The translations under genes were made by a program, and so were the position numbers. A stretch of DNA of 64,000 nt from Polytrichum commune (Eukaryota > Streptophyta > Polytrichopsida > Polytrichales > Polytrichaceae): NCBI GenBank assembly GCA_950295325.1, contig OX485808.1, forward strand, positions 16,884,527 through 16,948,526. The letters run 5' to 3'. Positions within the stretch are counted from its first letter, which is position 1; each line of letters opens with the position of its first letter. Below the pieces are notes generated by a model. The model was not told the DNA's origin, made no database searches, and worked only from the letters and a program-made list of their open reading frames with translations. Shown here one piece after another: positions 24,628 to 36,407 of the stretch.

Positions 24628-24950
24628 GCTTGTCTAAGTTACATGTCTAGGTAGAAGGGTTAGCATACTTGGGTCTTAACAAATGTTATGTTGGTGTACA
24701 TCATAAGGTCTTTTATATAGCAGACAATGGCAAATATCTTAAGTTGTAAGTCATCAACATAACGAAGACACGGGAAGGAAAATTTTAATCCTACAACGAG
24801 ATTTTGGGAAGATCTAAATGTCACAAAGTTGAAGTCATGTAAGTTGGCTAAACCACTGAAAATAATGTTAATTTTGATTCTAGAGGACTCCATGCCATCC
24901 ATAGAATTGGATGCAACCCATGAATTACAAAGACCATAAATGCTTAAAAG

Positions 24951-24984
24951 ACTACATACATACATACATACATACACACACATT
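24951..24984. repeat. CATA/CACA microsatellite
   Basis: Seven or so CATA units pass into CACA. Confidence 0.9.
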
Positions 24985-26794
24985 TGATTTTTAAAACTTT
25001 TTTTCAGAGGTGGTCATGGTTCATTGACATGGTAATGGATGTCTCTCATATTAAAGTTGAATGCCCATCTTTAAAACATGTTTGATTTGGATTGATGCAC
25101 AAACTGGTAAAGATGGTGGACACTTCACCCACGAGCAAGAAAATGCGACCCCTTGCATGACTCATGTGACCTTCTATGAGCATCAAGATAGATAGATAGA
25201 AACTCCGACCCCTTTCAAGCAAGGGGCCGGCATGAATAAAGTGTCCGTTCGTAATGCCAATGACCCGATGCCCACCGGACAAGGGGACATTGGGACAAAT
25301 ACTACTCTCCCCTTTCGAGGATGGACACTATAGTGACACACTATACAAGTTCCTAGCTAGCCACTAGTGCCTTGAAGATACTGGACATGGTATCCCCCCA
25401 AAGGGCTTTGAGGTACACATACAACAAGATCCAAGGACCCCCCACCATAGTTGGGTGGACTAAGGTGGTGAGCACCACGCCGGCATCTATGAGCATCAAA
25501 TTTAATAAGGACATCGTTCTCCTTCCAATCAAAGCGAACTTCAACAAGACTTGCACCTACCTGTTATTGAAACATGTAAAAACCCTTGGACCATTGGAGA
25601 CACTTAAGGGTAAGACACACTACTGTTCAGGCGATGCTCATCATAAATTCATCCAGAAAACAAAAAAGAAAACTCCAACACCATGCATTCTCGCCCGGGA
25701 TTACAACCTGACTTAAGATAAGAATGCCCATCGTGTTTGTACGATAACAAGTCTCCTTAGAGTTATGAGATATCTTGTCGTACAACTGCAGTTGTGTTTC
25801 TTATTGAGGCCTGATTCGGTTACTTATCTCAATCGAACACCTATATTTGAGTGGCGATGGATAGTGTGGGCCATGCTAGAGACAACACTTCGTGTACGGA
25901 TCGCCTCTTGTCGAGTAGAAACCTTATACTAGGGGCGTCGAGGGTAAACTAATTTCACGGCCAATGAGAACCACATTTCATGGGTGTTTTGTGAGGCTTT
26001 GCCTGAACTTTACAGTTATGGCAGCTTCCCAGGGAATATTATGTTGGGTCATTTATGAGCTTCCACATGTATGCCAGCTCATCTCCGCTCAAAGGAAGGC
26101 CACTATCTTATACAAGAGTACGCCTCATTCATGAGTCATGGTCCGAAACATAAAAGCCATGAAATAGTATAGTATGCGGCCTGGATGCAGTGGTGCTCAA
26201 GATCGAAGCCTTCAATGCCCTTCAAACGCGATTTCGGCCCCTTCAAAATAAGTTATCCCTCTCTCAAAACGAGCCTTCAAAACGCAACCCCAAATTGGAA
26301 ACGAAGACGTCGCTTGAAGTCCTCAATGTAATATGCCCACCATGAGAACCAACGAGCGTAGGGCACTGCCACTACAAGAAGTGGAGTTAGATGGTTGTTT
26401 CTTGATTCTTCACATTATGCTGGAAACATGTACCATATGATTCATGCACGAGTTTCGTATGAGTTTTGTATTTCATTTCTATGTTCTTAGATTGATGTCT
26501 TGGATTTGAACCAACCCTTCAACTGAGGAGCTAAAATTTGAGAGCCCTTCAAAACGACACTCGTATGAGGGCTTTCAATCTTGAACACTGCCTGGATGAT
26601 ATTATTTTCAAGTTTATTTGACACCCATAAGTAGCTTTAGTTTGGTTTACTTGAGGTGATTTAGTAAAGACAAATTGACAACAAAACCTTGATGGGGGGG
26701 GGGGGAGAGGGTCAAGTTTTTGTTTTTTTTTATGTTGAATGAATAAGAAGTTGAATGTGAATTATACGTGAGGCGACAATTCACACCACCCCAA
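24985..26794. other. Gene-free stretch
   Basis: A 114-codon plus-strand frame (25,372-25,716) is the best open frame here. It has no recognised domain and no splice partner, so it is left uncalled. A G-run lies at 26,695-26,704. Confidence 0.45.
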
Positions 26795-27105
26795 TGTTAC
26801 TTACCGTACCTTGAATCATAGACTTGCCATTGGAACTAGACAATGGTTGACTATCCCAATCACTAGAGATCATAACAAATTATGTCCATGTTGCTCTTAT
26901 AATGTGGTTGAAAATGAGGCTTGTTTTGTGCTGGAATGTCCCCCTATATAACTCCATTAGAGATAAGTTTCAATTGCTATTTGAGAATGTGGTGTTAGGG
27001 ATTATTAAATCTTTCTTTCAATTAGACCATCAAGCGATATGAACCTCTATCTCAACAAAGGCTTCCGCACTCCACCACTCTAGGGAATTAGTCAGCTTGA
27101 CACCA
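26795..27105 (+). pseudogene. LINE ORF2 C-terminal remnant (zf-RVT region)
   Basis: Reading near 26,811 gives LNHRLAIGTRQWLTI, then LCPCCS...VVENEACFVLECP, the conserved C-x2-C...H/C zinc-binding tail that follows reverse transcriptase in non-LTR retrotransposons. After the ECP motif the frame shifts by one and continues as YNSIRDKFQLLFENVV. It ends in a SLYLTKASALHHSREL-like block, which I recognise as a common end of plant LINE ORF2 proteins. The reverse transcriptase and endonuclease parts are absent, as expected for a 5'-truncated LINE copy. Stops and the frameshift make it non-functional. Confidence 0.75.
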
Positions 27106-27879
27106 TCTTGGTGTCCTTTTAGTCCCACGGGTTCCTTGGCTTTAAAGTCAATTTCATTTCATTCCTCACCATGTTGTTGTTGAGTTCAAACATCATGTGA
27201 AAAGGCCCAACTCCAAACTCTTTTTTTCCAAACACAAATTTTTGTTTGGCAGACTCACATGAGCTTGGGAGACTATACGGGTAGTGGGCGAAGATGGAGG
27301 CAACAACAATCCGTGCACTCCATTCAAGAATTACTATTGTTTTGTGCCAAATTGACCAAAGAAACATGAATTCTTTGCGGGAGCACCCCCCCCCCCTCCA
27401 CACACACACACACTAATACACACTAATGGCCAATTGAAGAACTAACATTCGTTAGCAAACATTCAATAAGAGAATAATCCAACACCAAAATGAGTTAAAT
27501 CAAGAACCGAGAAGACACATCCACTTGAAGGGAAGGCGGATGTAAACTAATATCGTATCAAGTTTATATGTGTGATTTTATAACATTCTTCAAGGGGGGG
27601 GGGGTTAGGGATTTGTTTTCTATGCCCGGCAAGCCTCCTACCCCACGCCCACCCAAACACATGTTATCCTAATGTTGTTCCTTGTAACAAACCTAGCCAA
27701 CTCGGTTGCATACACAACTCATTGATAAGTTTAGGCCTTGATGCCAATGTGTAACATGCTCGGAAGTTAAATTTAAGCACACATTACCGCATACGACGGT
27801 CACACTAGCCTTGCACCATGTTAGAACCGAGATGGTTTTAAACCTATACTTGCACATCATGGAAAAAGTGTAGGCATCT

Positions 27880-27933
27880 TTGCCCCTAGGTGCTAGCCTC
27901 ATTGCACTCCGCCTAGGGGCTAAAATAATGTGT

Positions 27934-27977
<44 letters not shown>
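27880..27977. repeat. Inverted repeat followed by a 43-base T-run
   Basis: GCCCCTAGGTG and CGCCTAGGGGC form inverted arms at about 27,881-27,920. They are followed by an uninterrupted T-run of 43 bases. A T-run on this strand could be the poly(A) tail of a minus-strand retroposed sequence, but the adjoining sequence shows no LINE or gene similarity that I can name. Confidence 0.6.
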
Positions 27978-27978
<1 letters not shown>

Positions 27979-28324
27979 AGGTGGAACAAAGGAGGTGCAT
28001 TTTTTCCGTCAAGTAGAGCGAAGCAGTGTGTATTTTTGACAAAGTTTTTGCAAGTTTTTGACATTTGGCACGAAACACTTGCACAAAAATAAACTGCACG
28101 TCAATTGACACACACAATTTAGATTTTGACATGTGGTGTGACTTGTGAAGAAAAAAACCACATGTCAATTGACACTGTAGTGATTGAGATGACACATACT
28201 ACTAGGCATGTGACATTTTCGAAGAAAATGTAGATGTCCATTGACATTCATTTTCGTTTTGTACGATGTCACGTGACACTTTGTATTTGAAGCTGAACAT
28301 CAAGTGAAACTTGTCAAACATACA

Positions 28325-28425
28325 TACTGGAGCAAAGATTTCACAGCTGGGAATCAAACCACCAACCACCCGGTCGTTTAATGTCATCTAATTAGACGAG
28401 TTCCGCCCGTTGCCCAGTTAATCAA
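28325..28425 (-). mobile_element. Candidate tRNA-like SINE head
   Basis: On the minus strand a B-box-like GGTTTGATTCCCAGC is preceded by an A-box-like region. Only the head is visible; no tail or target duplication was resolved. It could also be a degraded tRNA pseudogene. Confidence 0.35.
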
Positions 28426-29655
28426 ACAAAGATGAGAATTCTACAACACTAAATGCTAAAGAAGAAGACAACAACAAGAATAGAACAAGAATAAATCCAA
28501 AGAAACAACACGCCCACTTGAAGGGGGGCCACCTTTTTGTTTTGTTCTAGTGCACATTAATTTGGTATGCTACTACTATTATACATCCACATCCTTTTCA
28601 TCCGTCGGCGAAAATGTAGGCTAGATAATTTAGATGTTGGGATAAATGAGGCCAAAATTAGGCTAGGCTCCTTTCCCCAAGTCATGAGCTAGCCCCCAAA
28701 TGATGAGCCCCCCCTTAGCCGCCTCCTTAATGGCTAATAAATGCTGGCAGTAGGAAATAATAATAAATAATAAAGTGGTAGTGTACACACAAACTGAGAA
28801 CGACTCCCTAGGCAGTATGTATACAAGGGCCACATCACACACGGGCCAAGAGCCGTGACCATGAAATTGTGAGAGCCCGAGAGAAAGTGTCCCAAGGCAC
28901 CTCCACAATCATCCAGTGTGGTCACGGGCCCTCAAGTGTTGTGTGAAGTCATATGTGACCGGGCCCTCAACCAAATGCTATTTCAATTCATTTCTTCTCA
29001 TGCGGGTCCTCACACATGATAGAATAAAATAAACCATCGGTTGTGAGTGTTCGGAGTGCCATGGTCTCCCAGTTTTGTATTAAGCCTATCTCCAAAAGGT
29101 GGTTTTAGAAAATAAATCAAGTGACCATGAAACATGATCCATTTGATGCCACGTAGGACTCCATGTGGACTTTACATGCATCTTGCATTCACATACTCCG
29201 TTGGTCCCTCAAGCGTAGTGTGAAAGTGAACTTGGACCGGCTCCTCCTTTTTCCACCAATGAGAGTGCTTGAAGTGTTTTGGTCACGGGCACTAGGTGGC
29301 CCTAAGCCGTGGCCTACAATTACAACTAGTAATAGTAGAGTGCGTAAAACGGTTAATTTAATTTCCATTCGTAGCTTAAATTGGCAAATCCGAGACCAAG
29401 GTAGGAAATGCCAGGTGGCAACTAGGACCTAGTCCAGGTGAGGGTGATGATGATGAGCTGGATGGAATGTTGTACAAGTTAACTATATGTAGTCAAATAT
29501 AGTCGTTTATATAATTTGAGAATATGCTTCCAATTGTCAAAACAAACCATCATGCCCAATGGAGACTTGCCACGTGGTCAAACGCCACGTGGACGTCCTC
29601 TTTCACCTCCTTTTGGGGTGCAGCAGCACCCAAGCTAAGTTACATATGCTGCAGT

Positions 29656-29864
29656 GAATTGTCCTCTTTGGTGTGGGTTACCATTTGGAGGTAATTTTTT
29701 TAAAAATCAACATTATCCTTTTTAACCAAGTAAGTTATCTCATGTTCTTTATGTGCATTCTAACTATTTATGTAGCTTGAGTAAAAAAAAATCCATACTA
29801 TGTTCAGTAAGATGTTATAAACATGTGTAATTCCAAATGGTAACCCACACTAAATAGGACAGTT
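29656..29864. mobile_element. GTGTGGGTTACC-family MITE
   Basis: The left AATTGTCCTCTTTGGTGTGG, continuing GTTACCATTTGGA, is complementary to the right TCCAAATGGTAACCCACAC followed by TAAATAGGACAGTT. The 209-bp element is AT-rich inside with no coding sequence. Confidence 0.8.
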
Positions 29865-30523
29865 GAAAGTGGTCGCGGGTTGAGTTCCTTCTTGGGAGGA
29901 AGCTTGAAAGAATATAAATATAAGTATAAAAGGGACAAGCATCCCGAGCGTCGCCATGTGTCGAATACATGCCACACGCAAAAGTTGTGGCATTGGTGTA
30001 TTCTTGTTTGTACATGATCCTCAAAAATACTTTTCAAGTGGGAAAAGTTGTACGAAAGTTCCTATTCAGGTTTATGTTGTCTGTCACTTGTCACCACAAC
30101 CATCGTTTATGGTATTCATATCATGCGCACACTATGACCAGTGACTGGCCTGCACCAATGGGAGGGTTTCCATCTTGATAGGAGTTCTTGTATTGTATGC
30201 ATTGGTGAAACTACAGTATGCTTCATCCAATGAGGTTATCGTGAGTAGGATGGAAAATCTTTATTGGAAGTAGGAAATTTTGGAAAGAGATGCACTTTCC
30301 CTATCAAGAGGGGCTACCTCTTGCTGCCTAGGACCAACGACTAGGTCCTAGTGTGGGCATGATATTAGTGTCATTTAATATTTGGAATTACTGTAGGTTT
30401 CAAAAAAGTTACCAACAAAAATTAAGTAGGTTGTTTCAACATCATCCAACATAAATGACTTTGCTTGATAGAAACATACATTCTTATTACAAAAAGTATC
30501 GTGTAACTCCGTACAGTAAGTGA
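29865..30523. other. Gene-free stretch, possible MITE at its end
   Basis: No gene. Near 30,351-30,530 a TAGTGTCATTTAATATTTGG block and a GTGTAACTCCGTACAGTAAGTGACAC block face each other, like an eroded member of the ACTACACWAAATAT family. Confidence 0.45.
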
Positions 30524-31071
30524 CACTACTACCATGAACGGTATTTAGTATCACATGCGTAATACTTTCACTTACTCTATTTTGAGGCGTATGCTAGGCT
30601 ACATTGATGATTAACAACCTCACCATAGGTGTTACACCATGGCACTTGGCGTTCAAGTGTGCTTACTGATATCTTGGCATGAGTATGTTCAATAGTGTTA
30701 CGAGGTGCATGCCTGTGTTGCACAATGGTTTACAAGTTGACTAAAGTGTACACAAATGACACTTGCCATAAGTATGTTCAAAAATATCTTCCTCTTGCAC
30801 ACTAAAATGTACACGCATGACACTTGCCATTAGTACACTCCAAAATATCTTCTCCCTTGCATACTAAAACGCAAGACTATCATATAAAGCATCCCAATGT
30901 GCTTCTCTAGATGACATAATGTAAATATTTTTCACTTAAAGAAGCTACTTATGGTGACAAATGGAGTTGTATTAGCAATTAACAGCCATGACACTTTCAA
31001 GCCTTAAGGCATCTAGTTTAGGCCCTTGGCATATAGTGTACGTGACACTAAGTACCATGAACAATGTAGTG
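30524..31071. mobile_element. TTAGTGTCA-family element, reverse orientation
   Basis: The interior matches the complement of 42,208-42,706 and 49,672-50,149 (AAGAAGCTACTTATGGTGAC, ATATCTTC near CTTGCACACTAAAATG, and TGACACTTGCC blocks). Ends CACTAC...CCATGAACGG and ACCATGAACAATGTAGTG are inverted. Non-coding. Confidence 0.7.
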
Positions 31072-31649
31072 AACTTCTAAGATAGACATATCTAATTCCA
31101 ACGTAGTGACAATTATGTCACTAATGTCTGAGTGGAATGTAATTAGATGTATATCAAAGAATGGACACCAAAAGGACATGTTTGATAAAAAGATTGGACT
31201 TCTTGCTCAAAATATGCATTCTCTTACTCCCAAACTTGATGGAGCGACCCAATACGGTTAAGGCCCAAATTGATTTCCCTCCCCCTTTTCCCCTTCCCCT
31301 TGTAGTGGGAGATGGCTAACCAACTTATGTAACTCCCCATGCACCGAGTTGTTATGTAACTTACGGTGGGAGTTAGTGCCGCTTTGATCATGCATAAATG
31401 GGGTCCTTAATGATGGCGTTAAGTGTGTGAGGCCCCGAATTATGATGACACATAATTAGGAGGTTGTTGGCCATGCATGAAGCCTATAGAAAGTGGTGCA
31501 CCCTCGACGGATCTCGGTTGGGATCCTCATATCAAATCAACGGCTACTGTACACTCTACTAATCGGGCGGGATCGCCCCAAATAACATCCCTTAATGCAT
31601 CCGATCAAAAAGAATATATATATATATATAAAATTCACCCCCAATAAGA
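31072..31649. other. Gene-free stretch
   Basis: Ends in an AT microsatellite near 31,613-31,631. No gene or recognisable repeat otherwise. Confidence 0.5.
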
Positions 31650-32450
31650 ATGTTGGTGTTTATTTTGGACACCCAAACTGAATTGCGAAACATAAATAGC
31701 CTTGCGCTTGTTTCCGGGTCCTACTCGTCCTCCATGCGAGGATCCCCACATGGAAGAATGGGGGCTATCCTTTATATCCAAGGCAAATCCAAGCTCCCGA
31801 GTTAGGAAACGTAAAAGAAAGCGGAAAGAAAAGTAGCTTTTGCCAAAGGAAAACAACATAGGTCTTGATGGAAACGGAGAAGCCGGCGCGGGGTCTAGAG
31901 AGAGAACACACTACAATGAATATTGTGTTTAGTGTCATATGGTATTTTATGTCACCGTGGTAGCTTTTCGAATGACACTTGTTATCCAAATGCCAATTTT
32001 GTAACAAAGATTGGTTTATTGGCACATTTAGTGGCATATTGGCACATCCTTACATTTTTGCAATGAAAAGTTGTCATGTGTGTTCGAAATATGGATAAGA
32101 AACCACTCGGTAAGTGACAGCAATTGCAACATTGTGAATGTATAATGCCCAAAGTGTTTTTTAGTTTTTTTACAGAAGGAATGACAAATAATGTTAGGTT
32201 TACATTTAGTGTTGGTGACAATAGACGGGTGGTTTACTTTAGTATTGAGTTAGAGAAAAACAAATAGAATTGGTGACACTAGATACAATATTTAGTGTAT
32301 TATTGGCCAGATTACCACTGTGCCCATGGCTAAGGTCTAGTAGTTTCCTAGATGGTGTAATGCAAATGTACGACTGAGGTAGATGTTGAAGTTTGCAATG
32401 TTGTAGTTTCTACTAGCAAGGGGAGTTTGGATGGCGGACAGATAGCGTGT
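31650..32450 (+). repeat. Diverged duplicate of the 33,395-33,700 segment, split by a MITE
   Basis: Blocks in common and in the same order: GGGGGCTAT...ATCCAAG, CAAATCCAARYTCCCRAGTTAGGAAA, AAAGAAAAGTAG, GAAACGGAGAARCCG, GGTCTAGAGA, GAACACACTA, then GGCC.GATWACCACTGTGC and TTTGCAATGTTGTAG. In this copy a 394-bp inverted-repeat element separates GAACACACTA from GGCCAGATTACC. Confidence 0.7.
31909..32302. mobile_element. MITE inserted into the duplicated segment
   Basis: The left end CACTACAATGAATATTGTG and the right end CAATATTTAGTGTATTAT are imperfect inverted repeats, with GTGTCA and TGACAC next to them. The uninterrupted second copy of the surrounding segment (33,590-33,612) marks the insertion point. 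Confidence 0.75.
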
Positions 32451-32514
32451 TTCCGGGATCTCTTTGGCCTTCATGTGAGGACTCCGGTCACAAGAGAGAT
32501 TTTGAGCGAATTGG

Positions 32515-32690
32515 TTAAGATCCAAGTGTTTCCAAGTCCACCCGATTACATATTTGATATATTCTATAATCTCTTTAAAAAGGATTGAAAATTTAGCCCA
32601 AAGTCTTGAATTTGAACTAGTTATTTCTCAAACTCATGCCCCAATCACATCAAACTATCTGTCTGGTTTTAGCTGTGGAATCGTTGGGGA
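32515..32690 (-). repeat. ACCGGTT-rich repeat, eroded reverse copy
   Basis: On this strand the order AAGTGTTTCCAAGTCCACCCGATTACAT, ATTCTATA, CTTTAAAAAGGATTG and TTATTTCTCAAACTCA is the reverse complement of the 230-bp unit, with strong divergence. Confidence 0.55.
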
Positions 32691-33161
32691 TTATGTTGAG
32701 AAATAGATTTTGGCCCACCACTTTTCACATTGTTATAGTCGGAGATGCTGATGGATGATGCTAGAAGTGGATGGTGTGATCAATCCCTCAACTAGCTCAT
32801 CCATAAGATTTGTGAGTGTTATTTGGTGTGTCTTTCATATTCTTTCATTTATATTGCTTAGAACTCCACAATGAAACTCGTGTTGCATTGGCAAATCTAT
32901 GATGACGCATCATCATATATCGTGTTGACAATCGGACCCCACTTGATTAAGTTATGGTCATCAATTGTTGATTTCTTGAGTGAATACATATAGGTCCTCT
33001 CAATTATGTTCATTATCTGAGTGTGGAGTCTGAAGACATGATCCGATGTCTTTTAAACATGTGCTTTTATGGTCTTTGTTCCTTGATCCTAACCTAACCA
33101 CATACCAATCAAATACATGGGTCCAATCAAGAAAAGTAACCAAATATCACCCGCATACCCT

Positions 33162-33389
33162 CACTGCACTAAATATTGTAATTGGTATCACTCACTATTT
33201 GAAATTACGCAATGCTATATCTATTCACTATATATCTCATATTTAACCAACACTTGTCAAATTGATTGTTGGACAATATAGAACATTAATAAATTTACTT
33301 GGTAAAAAGGTACATCAATAATGAAAAGATATAGCATCGTGTAACTCCAAATAGTAAGCGACACTTAAAACATCCTATTTAGTGTAGTG
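33162..33389. mobile_element. ACTACACWAAATAT-end MITE
   Basis: The left end CACTGCACTAAATATTG pairs with the right end CCTATTTAGTGTAGTG. The inner blocks CACTATTTGAAATTACGCAATGC and GCATCGTGTAACTCCAAATAGT mirror each other. 228 bp, non-coding. Confidence 0.82.
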
Positions 33390-33394
33390 CTTGG

Positions 33395-33700
33395 ATCTCT
33401 CCAGAAGGGGGGCTATATATCCAAGTCAAATCCAAATTCCCAAGTTAGGAAAACCGCCCAACAGAAGATCTCAACAGTAATAGCAATCGATGTAAAAGGT
33501 AAAAGTAAGACTACGTGTAAAGAAAAGTAGTGCTTAAAAGAAAAAGTAGCGGACTGAGAAGAAACGGAGAAACCGTCGGGTCTAGAGAACACACTAGCTG
33601 GCCGGATAACCACTGTGCGCAAGGGGTAAGATCTAGCCGATTCCTAGATGATGCAACACAGATGTATCCCTAGGTAAGATTTTGGGTTTTGCAATGTTGT
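33395..33700 (+). repeat. Second copy of the 31,650-32,450 segment
   Basis: Uninterrupted copy of the segment described at 31,650-32,450. It precedes the tandem-repeat region upstream of the RopGEF gene and has no coding potential. Confidence 0.65.
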
Positions 33701-34095
33701 AGGTGGAGCTTGGCCGATGGAGGAGAGAAAGAGAGCCGTAGCGGTGATCATCCGCGGTGATCTTGTGGAGCTTCGGGGGCGAGAAAAATTTGCGGAGTTC
33801 AGGTTTGAGGTTCAGTGTAGTGGAGCCATGAGGCGCCGAGAATTACTTGCAAAACGACGGCTGGGAGGCCGCGTGCGGTGGTGAAATGAAGGCGGACGGT
33901 AAGTTAGTGGTAGCGTTTTGGTAGTGGATTCGAGTTGGACTGGAGGAGCTTGCCGGGAACAGCTGAGAAGCGGCCGAAATAGAGGCGAGGAAGTAGAGGT
34001 GATGGCAGGATTGATGATGGTGATGAGCTGAGGAGAATACAGCTGATAGGCGGTGAGCGAAAAGAGTTTCCATCAAGAAGGGTAGGATAGGGGGG

Positions 34096-34805
34096 GAGCT
34101 CCGGGCCTGATTTTATTGCGGAGCCCGGTTTCTGATTTTGCGTTGTCGCAAGTTCCGGATTTTTTTGGAAAACGACGAATGAAAGGCCGCGGGGAGCGGG
34201 AAGTTGAATGTTAACGGTAGCAAGTAGCGTTTTGTCAGGTGGAGGTTGCAGAGAGGATTCAAGTGTGGCGAAGAATGTGAAGCGGAAGTTTGTTAAGGAG
34301 CTGAACAGCTTACATGTGGAGCTCTGGGCTTGATTCGTTTCATGGACTCTGTTTCTGGTTTTGCGTAGTCACAAGCTTCTGGAAGGTTTGTTGCAAATCG
34401 ACCGATGGAAGGCCGCGGGAGGCGGGTAGTTGAATGTTAACGGTAGCAAGTAGACTTTTGTCAGGTTGAAGGTTGCAGAGGATTCAAAGTGTTGGTGAAG
34501 AATGTGAAGCGGAAGCTTGTTTAGGAGCCGGAAGGAGCTGTTGAAAGAGCTGAACAGCTTAAGCGGAGCTCCGGGCCTGATTGGTTTTGCGGAGCCCGTT
34601 TCCGGTTATGCCTAGTCACAAGCTTCTCGAATTTATTTCCCAAACGACGAATGGAAGGCTCGCGGGGAGCGGGAAGTTGAATGTTCACGGCAGCAAAGTA
34701 GCCTTTTGTTAGGTGGAGGTCGCAGAGGATTCAAGTGTGGCAAAGAATGTGAAGCGAAAGTTTGTTTAGGAGCCGGAAGCATCTCTTGAAAGAGCTCAAC
34801 CGCTT
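34096..34805 (+). repeat. Three-copy tandem repeat, unit about 240 bp, upstream of RopGEF
   Basis: Units near 34,096-34,311, 34,312-34,560 and 34,561-34,805 each run GGAGCTCYGGGCYTGATT, CGACGAATGRAAGGC, GGGAAGTTGAATGTTAACGG (or a close form), GCAGAGGATTCAA, GAATGTGAAGCGGAAG and GAACAGCTTA. A weaker fourth unit precedes them (from about 33,840). GC is higher than in the flanks. No reading frame is kept across units, so this is non-coding. Confidence 0.85.
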
Positions 34806-36407
34806 AAGCAGGGGCCGAAATAGAGGTGAGGGTACAGACGTGAGGAAATAGAGGCGACGTGAGAGGTTGGCAGTGGACACCGAGCGTTCGTGGAAAGATA
34901 GCAGGGGAGAGACAGAGCTTCAAACCTACGGGGGCAGATATTTCACTTCTTTTTTCTTCCTCCAGAACTCCGGAGGTTTATTTTTATATATCCAATTTAT
35001 TCTTCCACCTCTCAGTCCACCTTCGGCTTTGTCTTGGCTGATGCGACGACTTCAAAGTGAGCTTGCACATCGACTCACTAAAATTGCTCTGACTCATCTT
35101 AGCTGTGTTATTGTTCGTGTTCGGAATGCACTTACGGCGACCGAATGATAGCGAGGGCGATCACGCGTAATTTCTACTTCCAATGCAGAGAAATGCATTG
35201 ATATGTGCCTAGTTCTTTGGTGCTCACTTCATCGTGGCTGGCTAGCTGGCAGGTTACTTCTGACACACTGCACTGCGTTTAAATTTCAATGGTGCATATC
35301 CCATGTATGTAGCGCTGCAGAAGGCGATCGAAGCTTCTCTTCTATGGGAAGGGTGTCCATTCAACGTTCTGGACAGCTTCTCACACAAACAAGGATACTT
35401 GGAGTTTGTCGCAAAGACCACTTGCGAAGTTCTCATCCCAAAAGATTACTTACGTAGGAGAGTAACTTTAAGTTAGGGGCACCTGCCGTGCTTCAAAACT
35501 CTTAAACAAACGCAGAGGAGCTCAGTGGACTTCCCTTCTAGTTGCGGCAGTGACGCAAATGTTCCTGATGATTGACACTGTAAAATTATGGGAAGATATG
35601 GCGTTGATATGGCGCTTGCCAGGACTGTGAGGAACATGATGGCGACCATGGAAGGGGTGGGAATGGGAAATAGGTAGGGATGGAACAGGGAGGTCCACAC
35701 GAAGAAGCTAAAGCAATAGAAGAAGCAGAATCAGTGGGATGCATTGGTGTAAGTCGACGAGGCGGCCCTCCGTTAATTGGTTACACGTTATTGCGACTCT
35801 TCAGAAATATTACATGGTCTAAGGGGCTGCGGATTTGGCATCGCTTGGCAACGCCAGTTTACCAGCATCATCGACCATCCGGTACTCCTCTTTACTTTTC
35901 CGACGGCAAGGTTGTGCGGTGCTGCGCTACTTTTTGTAAGTACGTCCCTCAAGGTCCACCTCCACTGTTTCCGAGCTATATTGGCTTTACCGGCCTCTTT
36001 TTCTCGCCCGACATCCTCCTGATTAATCTTTAATCTGTGTGCCTGTCTGAACCAGTCATGGCTGGATCTCCTGTCCTTTCATCTTCGTTTTGTCTCTTAA
36101 GTGCTTCGTGTGTGCCACTGTGAAAATCTGTTCTTCTAATATCCTGGGCTAAATTAGTAAGGGTCTCCTTCATCTGTTGACTGCTTTGTGTCCATTCTCT
36201 GAAGGTGAATGTCTTGGTCAAAAATATGATGGGTATCAGTTTTAGCCCGTTGAGTACGGTCTGCGTATATGATGGTCATGAGGTAGCTGTGTGTGCAGCA
36301 TAATTTGTTCGGAGTTCATTGACATATTGAGATACGTCACATGATTTCAGACAATTTCTTACATTTTCCTGCCCTGTGGTGTTGGCTGTCCAGATTTTGT
36401 GCCAAAG
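34806..36407 (+). other. Region upstream of RopGEF, probable leader, no clear gene
   Basis: GC is higher than in the preceding 34 kb, consistent with a promoter and transcribed leader. Frames such as 34,867-35,148 and 35,680-36,033 have no domain. A plausible splice acceptor (ATGATTTCAG) lies at about 36,341-36,350, after which the RopGEF frame is open. Part of this region could therefore be untranslated exon plus leader intron. No transcription start can be fixed from sequence alone. Confidence 0.4.

Larger units (their letters stand above)
27106..29655. other. Gene-free stretch with homopolymers
   Basis: Contains a C-run then CA repeat near 27,386-27,412, a G-run near 27,594-27,604 and a T-run at 27,935-27,977. 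No gene is supportable; the poly-lysine frames over the T-run are artefacts. Confidence 0.5.

Noticed and set aside
25372-25716. 114-codon plus-strand frame
   Set aside because: No recognised domain, no splice context and composition close to the flanks; not enough to call a gene.
27693-28195. Overlapping frames with poly-Lys or poly-Phe
   Set aside because: Produced by the 43-base T-run; no protein signature on either side.
34867-36033. Several frames of 60-117 codons upstream of RopGEF
   Set aside because: No domain or conserved splice pattern; more consistent with promoter and leader sequence.
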